Positions 44,438 to 56,922 of a DNA stretch of 64,000 nucleotides are shown here, piece after piece; the stretch's first letter is position 1; each line of letters starts with the position of its first letter. The notes under the pieces were generated by a model. It did no database searches. It saw only the letters and a program-made list of their open reading frames with translations, and was not told the origin of the DNA. Source of the stretch: Lenzites betulinus (lineage: Eukaryota; Basidiomycota; Agaricomycetes; Polyporales; Polyporaceae); assembly GCA_022264855.1 (NCBI GenBank), contig JABYQU010000002.1, positions 806,001 to 870,000 of the forward strand. The letters are read 5' to 3'. The position numbers and the translations under genes were made by a program.

Positions 44438-46033
44438 CACATGGGCGGCATGATAACGTTCGTGTATGTTTGCCTTTTGCAACATGTCGGTGTGGTGCTG
44501 ATACACACCATGATACTCGCAGACAGTAGGCTTTGACGTCTTGTCTTTGTTGAACTATCATATCTACTGAAAGCACCTAGCGGACAGACCGCCTGTGTCT
44601 CGTCAGGATATATGTCGACTTGAGTCAATACGTCAAGAGACCAGCGACTTGTCTATAGTAGTCGACGCGCAACATGACGACATCTACTATCGAGTGCATC
44701 GTCAATCGCGCGCCTCAGTATCAAAGGACTCGCAATACACCTGTCCCTGCTTGGCAGCCGTATATGATCACTTGTTAGAACGCATTCGACAGCATATCAA
44801 ACAAACACACGCGTTCAGCCCTGTCAGAGGTAATGCCAAGCCTCCAAGAAGCCGTGCAGCCGCATGACATGGAGACCTCGTTTTGCCTGCGTCCCTACTA
44901 CTGAGAGCTCTACTTTGGTTCTAGCATTTTGCATCCAATTTTTTTCAAGACATGACGTTCAGTATCCAGTCGCCCATGCTTTATGTGGACAGCGTGAATG
45001 TTAGTATAGCTAACTATGCTACGCTAGGTTTGACTGAAGCCACATAGACGCCCTTGGTTAGCGGAAGCACCGTGAAGGTACGTTCATATATTTAGTTGCA
45101 TATTTAGTCGTGTGTCCGCTCACAGTCCTTTCTAGGTCCCGTTATCTCAATAGACGATAATGTTAACCTAGCTTGTGCGCGTCATGGTGAGGCGAATGCG
45201 GCATTCTGTCGCAAGTATTGACTTGGTGGAGGTCTTTCGACAGCGTCCGGCACCCTCAACGACCTCGCGCGCAACGAAGTCTGAAATGAATATCGTCGTC
45301 GGCAAATCGTGCTCCATGGCGGGCACGATCACAGGCTATACATACCCCGGGACGGCGCATGCGTTATGAAGGAAGGATAGATACGGGGCAAACGGATGTG
45401 CGGCGCGGTCACGCTTGCAGTGTACAACACTTTGGAAATGAACTTGTGAACTTCGACGGATACTCGTCGGCGTGCGTTTGAGTGGGCGAAGGCGCGGCGT
45501 GTGCAGAGAACCTCGGGGAGCTCGGTGCAGGGAGCCCCCTTGGAGCAGTCGATGCGGATTTGGGGGCAAGTGAGATATAACAGCTATAGCACAAGCGGAG
45601 GGGTAACCGGGACCGGGTCGAATGGACGGCGAGCAAAACGGACAGAGAGGTGGAAAACGAATGGTGGGCAGTACGTACTAGCAGACGGCGGGAACGTAAC
45701 TATGGAATGATGCAAGAGCAGCGTGTACACAATGACAGTCCGTAATCCCAGAGAATTGCCAGCAGCACGGAAGAGGAGAGAGAGGGAGGGGCATCATGAG
45801 AAAGATAGTTTAAGTTAGTCGGGCCGGGTTCGAATAGCGAAGCGACAGACGATCATCCCGCCTTCCTTCTCCGAGGGCTATCGCCGAAGACGCACGGTCG
45901 GGTGGCGGGCGTGCCCTCAGGAAGACGGCGAACGTCTACGCGAGGAATGGCGGAATGGAGACCGCGTCACAATCTTCAACAACAATTATACTCTTATAAG
46001 GCTCTTCCAATGAATGGTATGTCGTGACGCGGC
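44438..46033. other. Intergenic, no convincing gene
   Basis: About 1.6 kb between two genes that converge on it. A 90-codon plus frame at 44595-44867 contains CLAAVYDHLLERIRQHIKQTH and could be part of a small protein, but it has no partner exons. The right part (45.4-46.0 kb) is G/A-rich and probably holds the phosphatase 3' UTR. Confidence 0.4.
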
Positions 46034-47713
46034 TCAAGTCGTAGTGGCCATCATGCTGGCAGACACACGTTGAGCGCCCGCAGAGGATATATCATCGGAC
46101 AGGACGTACCTCTTCCGCTTCGCCTTCGTCATCTCTTTACGAAGGGCCGGGCCATCTAAGGGCTTCAGCAGTTCGAACGCGCATAGCAGCTCTTCGGAGA
46201 CGCTGGGTGATGATGCGTGAGTCAGAAAGTCGATAACATGATGGCGGGCAGCCCGTACCTCATGCAAGCGCCGTAATTGTCGAATTCTACGCCAAAAATG
46301 AGCGAGCGTTCGGGCAAAGTATATCGCGAGACTGAGAATAACTCACCGCCGCAGTAATTCGGTGCACTAAACACCGTAACGAGCGTGCGGTCGTTCCAGA
46401 ACTCGTATCCATCCTCCACGACCATATGTGCTCGGCAGATGAGGTCCATGTCGTATCGGACGAGGAAGTCGTTGATGACTGCCTTTCCGAAACAATAGCT
46501 GACTCCTCGCTCGTTGTCCTCCCAATCCACCGCCGTGTCCGAGGGGTCCGACCATAGGAGATCGTTCAACAAGCCGTAGTCAGGGACGTCGGTTGGTCGC
46601 TGTATCCGCTTGATCTCATCCATGGAGTGCAGTGAAGGTGATAGACCGCCATGTACGCAGAAGATCTTCGACGCTACGATAGCTGCAATGGGGAGGCAGT
46701 TGAAGACGTCGATGAACGTCTTCCATGTCTTCAGGTTACACCTTCGTTTGCATTCGTCGTAAAAGCCGTAGACTGGGGGTGTCAGATGAACGGCGTCTCT
46801 TTCGCGCCACAATGTCGAACATACCTCGCGTAACATTGGCGCACTCGTGATTGCCCCGGAGCAAGAAGAAGTTCTCCGGATATTTGATCTTGTAGCAAAG
46901 GAGGAGCAGGATGGTCTCGAGACTCTGCTTCCCTCGGTCCACGTAATCTCCCAGGAAGAGGTAGTTCGCCGCAGGCGGGAACCCACACATTTCGAACAGC
47001 CGGATGAGGTCCGAGTACTGCCCATGGACGTCACCGACAATCTTCACGGGCGGGGAGAGCTCAATGAGCGTAGGCTGGCTCAGGAAAACCTCCCGCGCAG
47101 CTTGGCATATGGCGACTATTTCGGCGTTCTTGAGGCAAAGTGACTTGCTTACTTTGCCAGTGTATCCGACGTCCAAGAGCCGCTGAATCATGTCATCGAT
47201 ATCGAGTTGCTTGACCCCTTCCTTGACTCCACGTGCGCCAACGCTGGCGGGGTCGGAGAGGGAGAAGCTGTTGGTGGACCCAGGCGTGGGGTAGCCGGGT
47301 GAAGTGGAGAGGATAGTGTGCGTGACAGGGATATCCAAGGGCGCAGGCTTTCCATGTGCTTGAGGTGAAGAGGAGGGTGAAGAGGCGTTAGGGGACGTCC
47401 CTGAGAATACATCGTTGGGGACAGAGCTGGGGGAGCTGGAAGGATGCGCTCCATTTCCGTTCGAGACGACGTTGCCGTCGGGACTCGTAACAGTCATCGC
47501 CGGGGTGGCCTGGCTTGCTGGTGCCACATCGTGGCCATTTGCGTATGTCGAAGAGTCCGCCGAGCCCGTTACGCGCGAGTGACTGCTTAGGGACGTGTCG
47601 TTGGTGTCGCTGGACAGGGAATCAGGAGTCACCGCGTCGCTGTTGGCATCCTTCTCCTTTTCCTTGTCCCTGCCGTTCTTCTTGGACTTTTTGGAAGACT
47701 GCTGCTGGCCCAT
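46034..47713 (-). CDS. ppz1: PPZ-type serine/threonine protein phosphatase (PP1 superfamily)
   Basis: I start at the ATG at 47713 because it gives [14 protein letters not shown], an N-myristoylation-type start followed by a basic patch, as in PPZ phosphatases. A 140-residue Ser/Pro/Asn-rich tail precedes the catalytic domain. The metallophosphatase motifs follow: [35 protein letters not shown] and [12 protein letters not shown]. All metal ligands (D, H, D, N, H, H) are present and the domain is PP1-like ([20 protein letters not shown]). Introns after NVTR, after YCG and after ACM are clear. The last 54 bp before the stop may be an additional in-frame intron, giving two possible C-termini. PPZ enzymes act at the cytosolic face of membranes and control K+/Na+ balance, salt tolerance and cell-wall integrity in fungi. 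Substrates here are not predictable. Confidence 0.95.
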
Positions 47714-48226
47714 GGGAAGATCCCGCGACGCTGCAGAGGGAGAGCCTGGCTGGGGAGACTGGGACCTGGTCCTCGAGAGCCGTGAGGTGAGTACGGAGAG
47801 GAGTGTAGGCGCCAGCTTGACGGAGGTGGGGAGTGATGTGGGAAGAAGCGGGGTATGTGGTCGTCGCGAAAACGTGAGATATGGTACAGAACGGAGCGGG
47901 CGGATGGAGGAGGGTTCCGACGGAGATGGTGGACGGCAGAGAGAGGGCTGCGATACTGAACCCGACGCGGAGACAGCGCCCAGGGCCCAGATCCTTGTTT
48001 GCGTACTTGTTTGCTGCACCGCTCTTTTATCACGCCGCTCCATCTCTTGGCACGCCCGTCGCTCTCTCGCCAGTACATGTACAACATTCTCATTGTATTA
48101 GGCTCGTGCAGACAGATGTGGTGTCGCATGGGTGGTGCAGTGTCATTTTGATGCAGTCATAGCACATGAGAAAGCAATAATACCATATCCTACGTCCCCC
48201 TACTACGCGCAGTGCGCATGGACAGC

Positions 48227-48928
48227 CTAGAACTTCCCAAACGACTTCGCAGCCGCCTTGTTCTTCGCTACCCGCAGGACGTTGAACCGCACAGTCTTCG
48301 ACAGCGGCCGGCACTGTCCAACAGTGACGACGTCGCCGACCTCAACACGGAAGGCTGGTGATACGTGCGCCGCAAGGTTCTTGTGGCGCTTCTCGTAACG
48401 GTCTAAGTGAGGGCGTAGGGTTAATGCACGGACAATGGGCGATAGCGCGGGCAGCACGCACTGTATTTGGGGATGTAGTGGAGGTAATCGCGGCGGATGA
48501 TGAGCGTGCGCGTCATCTTCGTCGAGATGACACGGCCGGTGAGGATGCGGCCACGGATGGAGACGGTGCCGGTGAAGGGGCACTTCTTGTCTGCAGCGAT
48601 TGTTTGCAACTGCGGGCCAATATAGCATGTTCAAAGTCACGCACCGATATAGGTACCCTGAATCGCCTCAGAGGGGGTCTTGAAGCCAAGACCAACATCC
48701 TTGTACCACCGCTTCTCCTTGGTGACGACCTTCTTTCCAACTGCAAATCATCCCTCCATGAGCGTCCCGTCCAAATCCATGACATTGTCCGTAGCGTGCA
48801 TGAACATACCGCGAGCCTTCGCGTTCTGGAAGATCGGCTGCTTTTGGAATGCCTTCTCGATCTACCAGCATAACGGGGTCAGTGTGAGCCTTTGGTAGAG
48901 AGCTTGATGTGCTCACCTGTTCGGCCAT
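48227..48928 (-). CDS. RPS11: 40S ribosomal protein uS17 (RPS11)
   Basis: Five exons. Exon 1 is just MAEQ, a first-exon layout common in fungal ribosomal-protein genes. The spliced protein reads [85 protein letters not shown] and [18 protein letters not shown], ending KSFGKF. This covers the whole eukaryotic uS17, including the S17 OB-fold signature (G-R-I/V-x-x-x ... K-T-x-R). It binds 18S rRNA in the small-subunit body and is needed for early 40S assembly. Introns such as that within KAR-VGKK use GTATGT donors. Length about 155 residues, as expected. Confidence 0.97.
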
Positions 48929-49405
48929 GGCTGGGTCTTGAGGGATGGAGGCGGTGGGGTCCGGTGGATGAGCTACCTACGGAAGATTCTGGTCTAACGG
49001 GCGCTTAGTGTGATTGGGCGCCCAAGCCACCCATCAATGAACTGTACAGCTCGGAAAATTCCGAGCAGGCCCCGCTAGTCTTCCTGGCTACCCGAAATAG
49101 ACGTTAAGTGCTTAAGTAATAACCTGGCTTCACACCAAGTACTAGTACTTTCTCACCTTCGTGCGTTCACGTACGTCGTCTACGTCGAGGCGTTGCAAGT
49201 GCTACGGACCAGAGATGTATGACTACGAAAAGTGTATATATTGAACAGCGATACAGATGAGGTCTTGGGAACGTGCAATTCCAAGTTATAGAGCAAGATA
49301 AGAGGCTGTCCAAGAAGTATTAGGTCGGGTTGTAGTAGTTTGCGACATATATGCTACAGCAGGAAACGGTCAGAAAGCTCATGAATCCGCCTCTATTTTT
49401 CAACG
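48929..49405. promoter_or_regulatory. RPS11 upstream region with a palindrome
   Basis: Contains GCTCGGAA-AA-TTCCGAGC (49049-49066), a perfect 8-bp-arm inverted repeat about 120 bp upstream of the RPS11 ATG, and the palindrome AAGTACTAGTACTT (49137-49150). Either could be a factor-binding site. The right part is the 3' flank of the receptor-like gene. Confidence 0.5.
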
Positions 49406-51244
49406 TCAATTCCGGGACGCCGTCGCGCCCCCGAACGTTCTCGTCGACATGGGCGTGTGGGATCGTGGGCCTTCGCACTGTGGGAGCTTCTCATCGCTAT
49501 CCGATGTCGTTGCCAGGGCACCGCCGTCATCCGGGGCGCTGTACTCGCCCAAAGAGCTGCTGTGGAGTTGACTTTGCATGGATGGCTGGCTGCCGAATGC
49601 CGACAGCGATAGATTGTGGACAACACGGAAAGGAAGCCGGAAGCGCGACGTCTTCGCTGGCTCCTCCGCCCGGATCTTGGGAGCTGCAGGGTCGTGCCTT
49701 GGAGGAGGAGGAAGGCCGCACGAAGCGGAAGGTCCCATGGCTACGTCGTGAATGCTTTGGCTCCTGTAGATAGAATTGCGACTGTGTTTCATGGACATGG
49801 GCCGCTGGACGATCTTCCCCGGAAATGTTGGCTCGGCGTTGCCTATAGGAGCCTCGACGTCATTGGGGACTTTACTATATGTTGGATGGCTAGTCGGATA
49901 GAGATAACTGTCGTAGGTGACAGCAGGGGCTATGCGAACGTGATCAGTACAGTCAACAAACGGTTGCCGAGATATGCGCACCAAAATGGGATAAACTGGG
50001 ATTTGCGCCCACCGACGGCCGCGCCCGTTGTGGGATATATACGATACGGGATAGCCAGTGAAGCCATGTCTCGTATATCTCTTCCTGGGCAGCGAATATC
50101 ACGAAGAATAACATCGGAGTGATCGCTAGGAAGGGGAGAAAGGTTCAGTAGACAGTCAAAACCCTTCCGAAAACTCGGGACAGACCTTCCCACATGACAC
50201 TGAGACGAACTGCCGCCCAATCCTTATCCCAAGAGCCACGTCCTTCGACCCATAGTACTAGGACCACCGTATAGAACGAAGCAGATATCACTGTGACGAG
50301 CACCAACGAGGCGAAGCGAATTGAGCGTTTGGTACAGATCATCGCCCGTTGGATGGAGGTCGTATCCGACCATCGCGACACAACAAATAGGACGGCGCCA
50401 GATATGAGTACGGCGAAGGCGAGCGGGATCAAGGTGAAGATTAGGGACACGATAGTGAACGCCTGGTTATCGAAATAGCACGAGTTCTGGAGCAACGGTG
50501 TGCATATGAGCAGGCATATTCTCAAAGAAATTATCTGACTTACTATATGGAACGAAACAGGGTTTATTTGACCTCGAATGAGCTGAGGAATAGGCACAAC
50601 GAGCACAGGTAACGCCCATACTGGGGCCCACCATAAGTCCAGGTTGATAATCAAGACTAGGCCGCCGTACCGTAGGGTAGGAGACATAACAGCAACACCG
50701 TACGCTCAGTCAATCGCGGGTAGTCGTCTGCGCTACGTTTTGGCCGAATTTGAATGAAGGATAGCCACAGGGCGGGCTGAGGGAGGATCAGCGCCGGTCG
50801 ATACACAAGCGAGACTTTGACATATCACAAATGCACTCACCAGCGTGAAGCTGACTGCAAAAGCAGCCTTGACGACGGTTACATAACGTAGCCTTCTCTC
50901 CTCTTCAGCACTCACATCCACTCGGCTTGATATGTCTGAGCTCACAGGATAGAAAAGCTGACACAGAAGCTGACCAGGGCCGTCCCGCTATTCAGAGCGT
51001 CCCAAAAGTCCGCTGGATGGGCTCTCTCAACGATAGGGGGGAGCACATCCATCACTGATCGAAGCAAACAGGCAACCATGAGAGACTTAACCATCGCGTG
51101 CTTTGGTACAGGAGTCGCCAGGAGCAGTGACAGCAACAGGATGTTGCATGACTGGAGTACGCGATGATGAGCTAGGAGACATGTTGGATGATAAATAGAC
51201 CCCACCTCGAGGCCAATGACCGCAGGGGTGAGCGGCGAGGACAT
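49406..51244 (-). CDS. Seven-transmembrane GPCR-like receptor
   Basis: A multi-exon minus-strand gene. Hydrophobic segments in order: SCNILLLSLLLATPVP, TALVSFCVSFSIL, VVKAAFAVSFTLVSAFVICQ, LWWAPVWALPVLVVPIPQLI, FTIVSLIFTLIPLAFAVLISGAVLF, FASLVLVTVISASFYTVVLVLW and, after a GTCTGT intron, a last helix beginning ITPMLFFVIFAAQEE. That is about seven helices, with a short extracellular start and a long cytosolic Ser/Pro-rich tail (KIVQRPMSMKHSRNSIYRSQS onward). The architecture, the Arg-Ser-rich loop before helix 6 (RAMICTKRSIRFAS) and the final LFF.IF helix recall fungal STE3-type pheromone receptors, but I see no decisive family signature. The ligand is unknown. The first intron may be in frame (residues about 14-31), so the N-terminus is uncertain. 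It is divergent from DNA ligase I. Confidence 0.6.
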
Positions 51245-52162
51245 GTTGCCAGAGGCCGGACGGTGTCAGCAAGGGGGGAGCGTGGACTGAGGCTGAGAAG
51301 CCAAACCGGGGGCTGTCTGTGGAGATAGGATGCAGACGCTGTTTATACATGGGAGACGTGTCCACAGGCAGTACTGATTGCTCGCATTGGGAATTTCTCT
51401 TGGGAAATCTGCCCAACGAGAAGCATGACAGAAGACATCTATATGATATGGTTCAGCTGCGCAGTAGTAGCTGATGAGGCGGTACCCCCGGGAAGGGAGA
51501 AGTAAGATGAGCTCAGACGGGGGAGCTCGTGAGGTCAGGATGTCCTGGTCAATCTTCGAGCCGGTATCGCAAGCCCGAATCCCTGACCTGGTGGTCCGAG
51601 TGGACGTGTGGAAGCAGTGGCGTGCTCTTACAGGGCGAGTCGTCCGCGGCTTTGTATATATCACATCAGGTTCCTGGGGAGGACAGGCAGATATTTGGAT
51701 ACGCGGAGCAATGTATTGAGCGCGGAACGCGTCCGAGGGCAGGCGAAACCGATCAAAGTGTAGCGCGGGCCCCCGCGAAGATGGTGGACGAGGTGAAGGT
51801 GCCAGTGCGGCCGTACGCGATCATGCGATTTGGCGGAACGCGTCAGTCACGAGCGCCTGCCCAAATGAGTAGCGTCAGGAGTGTGGCGCGCAGCCACTGC
51901 AACGCCTTTCACTCACTCTGCGTCTTTCACTGACCGTAAACACCTGCGCGGCACACTACAGGTCGACCATAGTGCCGTGTGAACCATTATCGACGTTGCT
52001 GGAGGCTCTCGTCTGCCTGACCAGCTGCAGAGGAGGAGGAGACGCGTGGCGTAACATATGCTCAGAGTCACGGTCACGGTACGCGTCAAGCCCGTGCTTC
52101 GAGTCCGCTCGCGCCCCCACCAGCCGCGACCCTCTCTTGCCCGCCTCATCACTTGCAACGCT
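51245..52162. promoter_or_regulatory. Divergent intergenic region, receptor / DNA ligase I
   Basis: About 900 bp between two divergent start codons. Overlapping frames (for example 51266-51664 minus) have no motifs. A TATA-like TTTGTATATATC occurs at 51651-51662. Confidence 0.4.
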
Positions 52163-55100
52163 ATGGGACGCCAGCAGACACTTGGTAGATATGCCCGCTA
52201 TAGCGCTGAACAGTGCTCACCAGTCACCACAGGCAAATTCTTCGGAAAGACCGGCGAACCTCCCGTTCAGACCAAGTTGGAAGACGCCTTCGGAGGGAAG
52301 CGGAAACGTACAGCGAAGGTAGAAATAAAGGAACAAGAGAAACCTGTGGAAGCAGAAGAGACTGTTAAAGAAGGTGTGCATGCAGTAGCTGTGTTACATC
52401 TATCCCCGCCAATACATGCATCAGCATCACGCTCGCAGTCGCCAGCTAAGGATGGTGAGGTTGTTCAAGCAAGCACGCTACGCGTATGCTCACCACAGCG
52501 AGAGTAGTCGAGAAGCCACCCGTACTGAAGAAGCGGCGAGTGATCGAGTCGGACTCGGAGGACTCTCCTGAACGTGAGTCGATAGATTCACTCCCCTCGC
52601 GCCCCCAACACGCCATGACACACGCGCGACCTCAGCCGGGCCATCTAAACTCCCTGAACTTGAAGCCTCCAGGGCCGAGGAACTGCATCCAACTAAGGGT
52701 AAATCCGCGACCAGCGCACCAGCCAAGACGAATGGCAAGACACCTAAACCTGTCGTGGAGGACGAGGCCATGGAAGAAGACCCGGCGAGCGTAGCATCCG
52801 AACCCGAAGACGCAGATGAGGGTGAAGACGAGATAGATGCTGACGAGGAGATGGAAGAAGAAGACGAGGAGACGGCATCCCAGAAGTAGGTTCCTGCTGG
52901 GGCATATTCGCAACCAACTAACTGGGGTCCCGCAGCGCTGAAGCTGCCCTATCGAAGACTAAGGAAGTCGACCTTCCAGGGGGATGGAAGGTCGGAGACC
53001 CGTAAGTGCACGGATAGCGCCATGGACCCTTCCGCTCACAGTTACCGCTGTAGTGTGCCATACGCAGCGTTAGCGAAGGTCTTTGCGCTAATCGAAGCAA
53101 CAACGAAACGGTTAGAGAAGACAGCCTTGCTCACATCCTTCCTCCTGCTGGTTATTCGCAGACGAGCAGATGGAGACACTCAGTCGCTGCTCCAAGCGGT
53201 GTATCTGTGTATAAACCGAGTGGGTTTGCTTATAGGTCAAGAGCATTGAGCCACATTGAGATTTCTTCAGCTATGTCCAGATTACGAGGGCATCGAACTC
53301 GGCATCGGAGAAAGCTTGTTGATCAAAGCTATCAGCGAGTCCACTGGCCGCAGTTTGGCGGTGGTTAAAGCCGACCTCAAGAAAGAGGGTGACTTAGGCC
53401 TCGTGGCAATGGTAGGTGCTGTGATATTCTTACGGGGATATGTTCCAACCGTCTGGACAGAACTCCAAGAACAGTCAGAAGACGCTGTTCAAGCCCAAAC
53501 CTCTAACGCTGCCCCACGTGTTCAAGAACCTCAGGGAGATCGCTCTGAGCAGCGGACACGCGGTACGCCGGGTCTATCAATCCCGATTGTTTTAGCGCAA
53601 CTCACCTCGTTTCGCTCGTGCAGTCACAAAACAAGAAAGTGTCCATCATCACGAAGCTCCTTGCATCATGTCTCGGCCAAGAGGCGAAGTACATCGTCCG
53701 AAGTTTGGAGGGCAAGCTGCGCATCGGAAACGCCGAGCGCACGGTCCTGGTCGCGCTGGCACATGCTGCAGTGCTCGCTGAACAGGAGAGCTGTGAGCCG
53801 TACCCAGCATGGCTGCAGAGTTCGCATCTAACACCGAAGCAGCGAACAAGCGGTTCAACAAGGATAAACTCACCGCTCGCTTGGAAGAGGCTGCGGGCAT
53901 CATCAAGCAGGTGTACAGGTAAGATCCCTGCCACCCGCATCATGCGGAGGCTTCCTAACCTGACCCTTTCGCGAACCAGCGAGCTTCCCAACTACGACCT
54001 TGTCATCCCCGCGCTGCTGAACGCTGGAATCGACAGGCTGATCAAGGAGTGCAAGCTGACCCCGGGCGTGCCCCTGAAGCCCATGCTCGCGAAACCCACG
54101 AAGGCGATCGGAGAGGTGCTCGACAAGTTCGAGGGCAAGAAATTCACGTGCGAGTACAAGTATGACGGCGAACGCGCCCAGGTATGTCCGAGGCGCAGCC
54201 ATCCCGCGTGATAGATGCACCATGCTGATTGACGGCTGCCACAACGACAGGTGCACAAGCTCGCAGATGGCACCATCGCTGTGTTCAGCCGCAACTCCGA
54301 AGACATGAGCAAGAAGTACCCGGACCTCATGGAGCAGCTTCCGCGGGTGAGTCTCCGGGCTCCATAGAACGGGCCGACCGGGCTGATGCTTATGCGCTTC
54401 GGGCAGTGCTTCAAGGAGGGCACGGAGACCTTCGTGTTCGATGCGGAGGCGGTGGCTATCGACAAGGACACGGGGAAGCTCATGCCATTCCAAGAGCTCA
54501 GCCGGCGGAAGCGCAAGGATGTCAAGGTCGAGGACATCAAGGTCCGCGTGTGCCTCTTCGCATTCGACCTCCTCTATCTCAATGGCGAGGTATGCCATGT
54601 CCTTCATTTTCCCTCTGGTGAGACATATCTAATGTGCGTATGGATAGCCGCTGCTGCAAAAGGATTTTCAGGAGCGGCGTGAGCTGCTGCAGACGCACTT
54701 CCACGCCGTGCCTGGGGAGTTTCAGTTCGCGACATCGTCAGACTGCGAGACAACAGATGAGATTCAGGCTTTCTTGGAGGAGAGCGTCAAGGACGGCTGC
54801 GAAGGCCTCATGGTGAAGATGCTCGACGGCGAGCTGAGCCACTACCAACCAAGTCGGCGGACGGTCAACTGGCTCAAGGTACGCTGTCTCGACTGCTGAT
54901 CCATCCGCAGCGTCTCATTTCCTTCCTACAGCTCAAGAAGGACTACCTCGCGGGCGTTGGCGACTCGCTCGACCTCGTCGTCGTCGGCGCGTACTACGGC
55001 AAGGGCAAGCGCACGAACGTCTACGGCGCGTTCCTGCTCGCGTGCTACGACGCGGACTCGGAGGAGTACCAGACCATCTGCAAGATCGGCACCGGGTTCA

Positions 55101-55587
55101 GCGACGAGGCGCTCCAGACGCACTGGGACGCGCTCCGGCCGCTCGAAATGTCGACGCCGCGCGGGGACGTCAAGGTCGGCGGTGCGAAGCCGGACGTGTG
55201 GCTCGAGCCTAAGATCGTGTGGGAGGTCCTCACCGCCGACCTCAGCCTCAGCCCGATCTATACTGCCGCGCAGGGCCTCGTGCGTGCCTTCCTCCGCTCG
55301 AGACGGGTACGAGACGGTGTGAACTGATTTTGTTTTGGGTATGCAGGTGGAGGAACGCGGTATCTCGCTGCGCTTCCCGCGATTCATTCGCATCAGGGAG
55401 GATAAGGGCGCGGATGACGCAACGAGCCCGGAGCAGGTAGGAGCCAGTATGGTTCAGGGGTGTCACGGTTGCTGACGCGCGGGCGTGCGCGCACTCGCAG
55501 ATAGCAGAAATGTACCAGCGCCAGGCCCTCGCGCAGAGCAAGGGCAAAAGGGGCAAAGGGCCGGACGCCGACGACGGGTTCTGGTAG
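52163..55587 (+). CDS. DNA ligase I (ATP-dependent, replicative)
   Basis: A many-exon gene. The first exon, MGRQQTLG, joins [20 protein letters not shown]. The junction creates a canonical PCNA-interacting box, Q-x-x-L-x-x-F-F at residues 4-11. A disordered acidic region follows, then the DNA-binding domain ([53 protein letters not shown]). The nucleotidyltransferase core contains the lysine motif [31 protein letters not shown] and [18 protein letters not shown]. The OB domain has [11 protein letters not shown] and the terminal motif [23 protein letters not shown]. An apparent frame break near 53798 is resolved by a 50-nt intron (GTGAGC...GAAGCAG with a CTAAC branch). The enzyme seals Okazaki fragments and repair nicks. 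All catalytic motifs are intact. Confidence 0.97.
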
Positions 55588-55757
55588 CGGCGAATGCAGG
55601 ACAGCGGTCTGTGCTCTATGGTCTTACGATGGCTGGGCGGTAGGGATGTTGCTGGTGTACTTTCGCATCGTTTGTGTTACGATTACGGTAAGCTATATTA
55701 GGAGCGCGCACGGTACAGGAGCAAGGAGGGGTCCGCCCGATACTACTGGAGAGTGTA

Positions 55758-56387
55758 TCATTTTGGGGCGACAACTTTCGCAGCAGTGTCCTGGACAGCT
55801 TCCACGGCCTGCTGGGCGACGGGCTTGTTGGCTATCGCCTTGTCCCTACCGCCAAAGTACCAGTAGTTGCTGAAGCGACCGAGCTGGATGGTCTGCGCTG
55901 TCGCATTTGTTGCGTGACAGGCGAAGAGGAGGTAATTCCGCGGTTGTACACGCCACGCTGCACATGTCATTGAGCACCACGGTGAGCTTTCGAAGGGCGG
56001 GGGTCACGTACCGAAGCGCATGAAGACCAGGCTATATGGAGAAAGACGGAAGGGCATAAGGATGGGCAAGCACAGAAGAGGATAGTGTGCACTCACGAGT
56101 AGGACGCCAATGCGGTCGTCATTGCGCCCGAGATGACATCCTCATCCTTCCTCAAGTCGGCCAAAGCAGCCAGGGGCAAGCCCCAGTTGGCGACCTATAA
56201 GCAGTGCGGGTGAGCGGCCAGAACAACGGAAGTACGGGCGGGTTCTGCATGTACGGACCGGTCCCCAGAAATGTGTGCCTATACAAACATGTCAGAGCGG
56301 AAACGACAGCGCACCGAAAGGAAACATACTGAAGAAATATTCGCGTGCAGCGGGGGACTGTACCCATGCAAAGAAGCGGGAAGCCAT
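55758..56387 (-). CDS. MPC1: Mitochondrial pyruvate carrier subunit 1 (MPC1)
   Basis: Five short exons splice in frame to about 130 residues. The start, [20 protein letters not shown], is followed by [39 protein letters not shown], then [20 protein letters not shown] and [17 protein letters not shown]. These are the diagnostic MPC1 segments: an H-F-W-G-P-x-x-N-W entry, the W..QPRN..L...H..N motif and a final amphipathic helix. A 25-residue Ala/Val/Lys tail follows. MPC1 pairs with MPC2/3 in the inner mitochondrial membrane to import pyruvate. Residue order and size match fungal MPC1, and nothing appears missing. It is divergently arranged with the conserved gene at 56923 across about 535 bp. 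Confidence 0.95.
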
Positions 56388-56922
56388 GGTAGTGAGTGAG
56401 GAGGGTATAAGCTGGGGAGGTCTGTCTGTCTAGAGGCAACCGTGAGTGGGTGAGTCGACGCTGCTCGGCGCTAGTTGTCATTTGGGGCATCCACGTGGTA
56501 TAAGCGCTCGGCGCAGTCCGCGCAGGGCGGAGAAATGCCGACGGCGCGTGATGATGATGGCCATCTCGCGAATGCCGGGCGCATGCAGTGGTCTCTTCAA
56601 GCTCTCCTCCTCGAGCACCATCGCGCCTTCGTTCGCTCCCGCATGTACGCTCTCTCTTGTTCTAGGGCGTCTCAGCAACTCGTGACTTGGTGCGCTGCTG
56701 GTGGGGCGGAGGGTGCTGCCTGATCGAGGCTGGATAATGCACTCTCTCGTGCTCCATCTGCCTCGTTGCAGGCTTCGGAAGCGCCAGGCGTCGTGCTGAA
56801 ATGTCGGTGCGAACGCCTCCACCTGCCTCCTCCTCTTCCACCCCGACGTCCTCCCCGCGTCTCCGGCCACCTTCGCGCGCACGTCCCCGTCTTCTCTCTG
56901 CGCTAGTCCATCCAGCGTGACC
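56388..56922. promoter_or_regulatory. Divergent promoter region, MPC1 / 56923 gene
   Basis: 535 bp between the two start codons, with a C/T-rich plus-strand leader just before 56923. The long minus-strand frames here are antisense shadows of the neighbouring Gln/Pro-rich coding region. Confidence 0.5.

Noticed and set aside
45825..45850. tRNA-like GGGTTCGAATAG motif
   Set aside because: No matching acceptor or anticodon arms upstream.
53760..53830. Apparent frameshift in DNA ligase I
   Set aside because: Resolved by a 50-nt intron (GTGAGC to GAAGCAG with a CTAAC branch site) that restores the frame as Ser-Asn-Lys-Arg.
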